From: Diplonema japonicum
Taxonomy: Eukaryota > Euglenozoa > Diplonemea > Diplonemida > Diplonemidae
DNA: 64,000 nucleotides
Reading direction: 5' to 3'
Assembly (NCBI GenBank): GCA_964019335.1
Contig: OZ025710.1
Coordinates: forward strand, 372,001-436,000
Part shown: positions 30,001-36,000 of the stretch, piece after piece
Numbering within the stretch: position 1 is the stretch's first letter
How the letters are laid out: every line of letters begins with the position of its first letter
The notes under the pieces: model-generated
Databases searched by the model: none
Told to the model about the DNA's origin: nothing
The model's input: the letters and a program-made list of their open reading frames with translations, nothing else
Translations under genes and position numbers: made by a program

Positions 30001-33000
30001 GGCGTCGGCGAAGACAGACGGGATGAGGGTTGCCTTCGTGCAGATCGGCTCGAGCGTGCAGCAGATGCTTGTGACGAGCCCGACGAACCCGTCGACGCCG
30101 TCCGCCGCCGGCCTGCTCTCGGGCAACGAGAACCAGCTCCTCGGAGACCTCGCCTTCCACTCGGCGAACATGCTGGGGGGGAGCAGCGCGAACGGCCGCT
30201 ACATGGAGAAGGCTGTGCAGCACGCGCAGTCCATCCTGTCGAGCCAGAGCCCCACGACGAGGAAGCAGGTGGTGCTGATGCTGACGAGCGGGAAGGTATC
30301 GGACGAGGACAAGCTGAAGCTTGCGATGGCGACCCTGGACCCCACGGTGCAGGTGTTCGGGGTGACCCTGCGCCGCCTCTCGACGAGGACGGTGGAGGAC
30401 AACGCGGCGGCGGACCAGTTGAAGACGCTGGTGTCGGTGACGCACGCGGAGCACTTCCTCGACCTGGAGATCGACGACCTGCACGAGAAGGTGCTGACCG
30501 CCCTGTGCGACAAGACCAAGACCTTCGGGAAGGCGATGCTGAAGGGGGAGGCGGCGTCGGCGGTGGGGGTGAACCGACCGTGCGCCACCTACTCGGTGGC
30601 AGGGGAGTGCAGGACGGACACCGGCTGCACGTGGTCGGAGTCCCTGCTCCAGTGCACGGTGCACCCGTGCAGGTCGCACGGGTGCGAGCAGGGAGCGTGC
30701 GCGTCGGACGCGAGGTGCGAGTGGTCGACGGCGGAAGGCACCTGCTTCAAGAACCCTCCGGTGTGCCCGGCCCAGACCACGCAGCCCAGCTGCGAGGCGA
30801 CGAACGAGTGCGTCTGGACGATGGTGGACGTGAACATCTACCGCTGCGTGGAGAAGCCGTGCGTGAGCCACACGGCGGAGGACAGCTGCATCACCGACCC
30901 GAACGTGTGCGAGTGGGACTCGAAGGCCTCGACGTGCACGAAGAAGGCGTGCACGTACGCGACGGAGCCGGAGTGCGCGGCGGCGCCGGAGCTGTGCGAG
31001 TGGTCCGTGGACCACTGCAAGAAGAAGAGGTGCACCGCTGCCGACCAGGCAACGTGCGTGCTGGACGACGCCTGCGAGTTCGACACCGTCTGCAAGTTCA
31101 AGAAGTGCAGGCAGCACGACGACGAGCAGACCTGCGACCACGACTACGAGTGCCACTGGGACGTGAGCGAGGCGCCGGCGAAGTGCGACGTGAAGGTGTG
31201 CCTGAGGTACAAGTCGGAAGGGGCGTGCGAGACGGACCCGCAGCTCCGCTGCAGCTGGGACGCGACGAACAGCAAGTGCGCGGACAAGGACTGCTCCAAG
31301 ATCACGACCCCGTGCCCCTGCAACAAGGACCTGGGCTGCTTCTGGGACACGACCTCCGGGGCGAGCGGGAACGGGGCGTGCGTGTCCGGCTCGTTCGGCG
31401 GGTGCCCCTTGATGGACGTGGTGGTGCTGGTGGACGGAACGACCTCGATGAGGAGCGCCTTCGGGCGCCACGGGAGCGGCTACCAGGCGGTGATGGAGTT
31501 CCTGAGGGACTGGGCGAAGACCCTGCCCTTGACCGGAGACTCCGGAAAGGTTGTCGGGTCTGCGAAGATCGGGAGCGGGGTGCGCGTGGGGGTGGTGCAG
31601 TTCGCTGCGAAGGGCCGCGCCACGAAGACCGGTCCCTCGGTGGGGAGCGGTGGCCACGTCACCGGGAAGCTCTCCGAGTTCTCGGCGGACCTGGACTACC
31701 AGGAGGCGAAGATGATCGACACCAACGAGGCGTACATCGCGGGGGCGCTGCAGCTGGCGCAGGCGATGTTCACGAGGCCTGAGAGGAAGAAGGTGCTGCT
31801 CGTGGTCTCGGACAGCATCATCTTGGACGCCGGGAGGGCGGAGGTGAACTCCGCTGTGAGCGAGCTGTTCGGGGCGGGGGTGAAGGTGTTCGGTGTGCTG
31901 CTGCGCCCCGCGGCGGCGTTCCCGTCGACAGCCGGGGACGCGAGGGACGCGATGCTGAACGTGCTGAGCGACGTGAGGGACGAGCATTTCCTGGACGCGC
32001 AGATGGAGGATCTGAAGACGATTCTGGACACCCTGTGCGACCCGTCGCAGCAGTTCGGGCGCCTGATCTCTTCGGCGGAGGGCGGCGGGGCGGGGGCCCT
32101 GAAGCCGAAGCAGCCTTGCCCGATGTACTTCGAGAAGAACGGCTGCAACAAGGACGCGGCGTGCAGGTGGAGCGCGTCGCTGCTGGTGTGCTCGGATTCG
32201 GCGTGCGTGCGCCACTGCGACGAGGACGTGTGCAAGGCGGACACGTCGAACCTGTGCGAGTGGGACGGGGCGATCTGCTACAAGAAGAGGATCTGCGACC
32301 ACCCGATGGACACCTGCTCGACGGACCCCGGCTGCGAGTGGAAGGCGGCGGAGTCGACGTGCGTGGAGAAGGAGTGCCAGCACCAGGCGGAGTCGGGTTG
32401 TTTGAGCGACCCCATTGGCTGCGTCTGGGACAGCAGGTCGGACCACTGCAACCCGCGCCCGTGCACCTACACGACGGAGGACTCGTGCAAGCTGGACAAG
32501 GCGTGCAAGTGGGACGCGGAGATCGCGGGGACGCAGGCGTGGGCCTCGTGCGTGGAGAAGCCGTGCACGACGACGAACCCGACCGAGTGCCTGAAGGACG
32601 ACAGGAGGTGCATGTGGGAGGCGAACACGTGCACCGTGAAGCCTTGCGTGCAGCACCCGGACGAGAAGACCTGCGACCACGACGAGGCGTGCCACTGGGA
32701 CGTGAAGGAGTCGCCGACGATCTGCAGCGAGAAGTACTGCAGGAAGATGAAGTCGGAGGGGCTGTGCAACGACGACTCGAAGTGCAAGTGGAGCAGCGCC
32801 GACAACCTCTGCAAGGAGGTGGTGTGCTCGGACCTCACGGAGCAGTGCGCGTGCAACGAGCAGGACATCTGCTCGTGGGACACAAAGAACTCGGTGTGCA
32901 AGACGGAGGACTTCGGGGGGTGCCCCTCGATGGACGTGGCGGTGGTGTTCGACGGGTCCGGGTCGATGAGCCAGTCCTTCGGGCGCCACCCGCACGGTTT

Positions 33001-36000
33001 CTACGCGATGGTGGAGTCCCTGAGGGACTGGTTCAAGACCCTGCCGCTGACGAAGGAGCCGGCGGGGACGGTCGGGACGCAGACCCCGACCCCCGGGGTC
33101 AGGGTCGGGCTGATCCAGTTCTCCGCGCCGAACAGCGCGCTCAAGACGCCGCCCGGGACGGGGACCGGCGGGCGCTTCTCGGGGGCCCTCGCGGAGCTGA
33201 GCGAGGACCTGGACTGGCACGAGACGAACTACGCGATGCAGCAGACCTACATCTCGGAGGCGCTGGAGTACGCCGGGCTGATGTTCCAGTCGTCGGCTGC
33301 CAGCGGGAGGGCGAAGATTCTGTTGATCCTGACGGACGGGAAGATCCACGACGCCTCGCAGCTCGGGGCCGCAAGGGCGGTCCTGGACGGACAGGGGGTG
33401 GAGACCTTCGGTGTGGTGCTGAGGAGGTTCGCGACCCACACGCAGACGGACATCGACGCGGAGCAGGTGCTCTCGACCATCGTGTCGGAGCCGAGGGAGG
33501 ACCACTACATGAACATTCCGCTGGACGACTTCTCGGAGAGCGTGCTGAAGGACTTCTGCAACCCGAACAGCAAGTTCGGGAAGATCATCCTGGCCTACCA
33601 GGGGGCGACGGGGGCCGGGCACGTGCCGTGCGGCTCGTACAGGGAGGCGGCGACCTGCTGGAAGGACGGGCTGTGCAGCTGGAGCGACGCCGACGTGGTG
33701 TGCCAGTGGAGCTCGTGCCACAAGCACTGCAACATGGACATCTGCGTGTCGAACAGCGACGAGCAGGGGAAGAAGTGTGCGTGGACCGCTGGCCAGTGCG
33801 AGAGGGTTGTCGAGTGCAAGGCGACCACCGAGAATGAGTGCAGGGCGCAGGAGTGCTACTGGGACACGATGGCGGTGCCCGTGTGCATCGGGATGCCGTG
33901 CACGGCGACGTCGGAGGACGGCTGCGTGGCGGACCCGCACGGGTGCGAGTGGGACGACGTGTCGGCTGTCTGCAAGATCAAGGAGTGCAACGACGAGACG
34001 CAGGCGCCGTGCGACGCGAAGGCGAACTGCAAGTGGGACGGGGAGATCGACCAGTGCGTGGAGAGGCCGTGCGTGCCGTACAAGGATCAGGCGGTCTGCG
34101 AGAAGCACTCGTTCGACTGCAAGTGGGAGGGCGGGGTTTGCACCGTGATCGACGGCTGCGTTCCCCACACGAACGAGAAGGAGTGCAACACGGACGCCAG
34201 CGGAGACTGCGAGTGGAAGACCGCGCACTCCCCCGCACACTGCGGGGTGAAGGCGTGCAGGAAGTACGGAACAGAGGGGGACTGCGAGGCGACGGACAAG
34301 GGGGCGCAGGACGGGTGCGCCTGGGACAGCGGGAAGATGAAGTGCGACGAGGGCGTGACGCTGTGCAAGGGGGAGACGGACCCGTGCCTGTGCGGGAAGA
34401 CGCCCGGCTGCACGTGGGACGCAAAGACCACGAAGTGCGAGGCGTCGATGTACGCGAACTGCCCCGCGGTGGACCTTGTGGTTGTGGTCGACGGGTCCCT
34501 CAGCATGGGCGAGCGCTTCGGGCGCCACCCGCACGGCTTCTTCGCGGTGACGGAGATGGTGCTGGACGCTTCGAAGGCGCTGCCCCTGACGGGCGAGGCC
34601 GCCGGTGTGGCCAGCGACGCGTCCCTCTCCTCGGGCTTCCGTGTCGGGGTGGTGCAGTTCTCTGCGCAGGGCGAGGCGATGAAGGCGCCCAAGGGGACCG
34701 GGACGGAGGGGAGGCTGTCCGGGGTGCTCGCCGAGATCGACACCGACGTGCACTGGCACGAGGGAGAGTTCACCTCGCACGCGACGGACGCCTCGTACCT
34801 CACGCAGGCGATGGAGATGGCGGCGAAGATGTTCGAGAGCTCGCCCGCGGACAGGAAGAAGGTGCTGATCGTGGTTGCGGACGGCGAGATCCCCGACGCG
34901 GAGGCGCCGTCGATGGTGACCGTGTCCGGGTTCCTGGAGCAGCAGAGGGTGCAGGTGTTCTCGGTGCACGTGAGGAAGTACAGCGTGTCGAGCCCGCAGG
35001 ACGAGGCGGACCGCGCGAAGATGGAGGCCTTTGCGACGAGCCCGTCGAGCAGCCACACGGTGGACGTGACGATGGCGGAGCTGGAGGGGGTGTTCGAGAA
35101 CCTCTGCAACGAGAACAGCACCTTCGGGTACTTCCTGTCGAAGCACGGGGAGTCTGTGCACAAGAGCAGCTGCTCGGAGTGGGCGATGCCCGCGGGCTGC
35201 GAGACGGACAGCATGTGCATGTGGAGCATGGTGAAGGAGTCGTGCGCGGCGAGCCCGTGCAGGCAGCACTGCGCCCAGGCGGCGTGCGAGGCAGACATTC
35301 CGAACATGTGCGGCTGGGACGGGGCGTCGTGCTCGAGGAAGGTGTGCACGTACCCGCAGGAGAACACCTGTAACGCGGTGCAGGGGTGCAGGTGGTCGAC
35401 CGGGGTGACCGGGGTGGAGGAGTGCAAGCCCGAGGTGGGGTGCCCCGCGAAGTATGCGAAGGACCTGTGCGTGACGGACGGGAACTGCAAGTGGGACGCG
35501 AGCGACAACGAGTGCAAGGAGAGGCACGGCTGCGTGGTGTACACCTCCCTCCCGGAGTGCAACGCCGACGGGGAGTGCGCGTGGAACACGGCGACCTCGC
35601 AGTGCGAGGACAAGACCGGGTGCGCGGTGCACATCGAGGAGAAGACGTGCACGCCCGACCTGGACTGTCTGTGGGACACGGCGAAGGCCGTGTGCGTGGA
35701 GAAGAACTGCGCGTACTACAAGGACTTGACGGCGTGCGAGGCCCCCGAGGTGGGCGGGGCCTGCAAGTGGAACACCACGGACGGGAAGTGCGTGGAGGTG
35801 GAGGGGTGCGCCTCGCACAACGCGGACCCGGCCTCGGCGCGGGCGAGCTGCAACGACGACATCCTGTGCAAGTGGACGGCCGCCGACGAGTGCGTGGACA
35901 AGACCGGGTGCTCGAGGTACACCACGGAGGTGGTGTGCGACAGGAACGAGGACGAGAGCGGGGTGCAGTGCGCGTGGAACGGGACGACGTGCGAGCAGGC

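Larger units (their letters stand above)
703..35105 (+). repeat. Array of 18 VWA domains with Cys/Trp-rich spacers
   Basis: VWA domains begin near nt 703, 2690, 4611, 6228, 7822, 15053, 16625, 19000, 20587, 22103, 23653, 25210, 26757, 28330, 29850, 31403, 32922 and 34460. Each spans about 640-770 bp and ends at a conserved C(D/N)PN-type motif followed by a short linker and a fresh run of Cys modules. Where nothing is inserted the spacing is about 1.5-2.0 kb, tightening to about 1.52-1.57 kb in the second half. This indicates growth by whole-unit duplication. The sixth interval is stretched by the EGF array and the seventh by the lectin domain. Confidence 0.9.
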
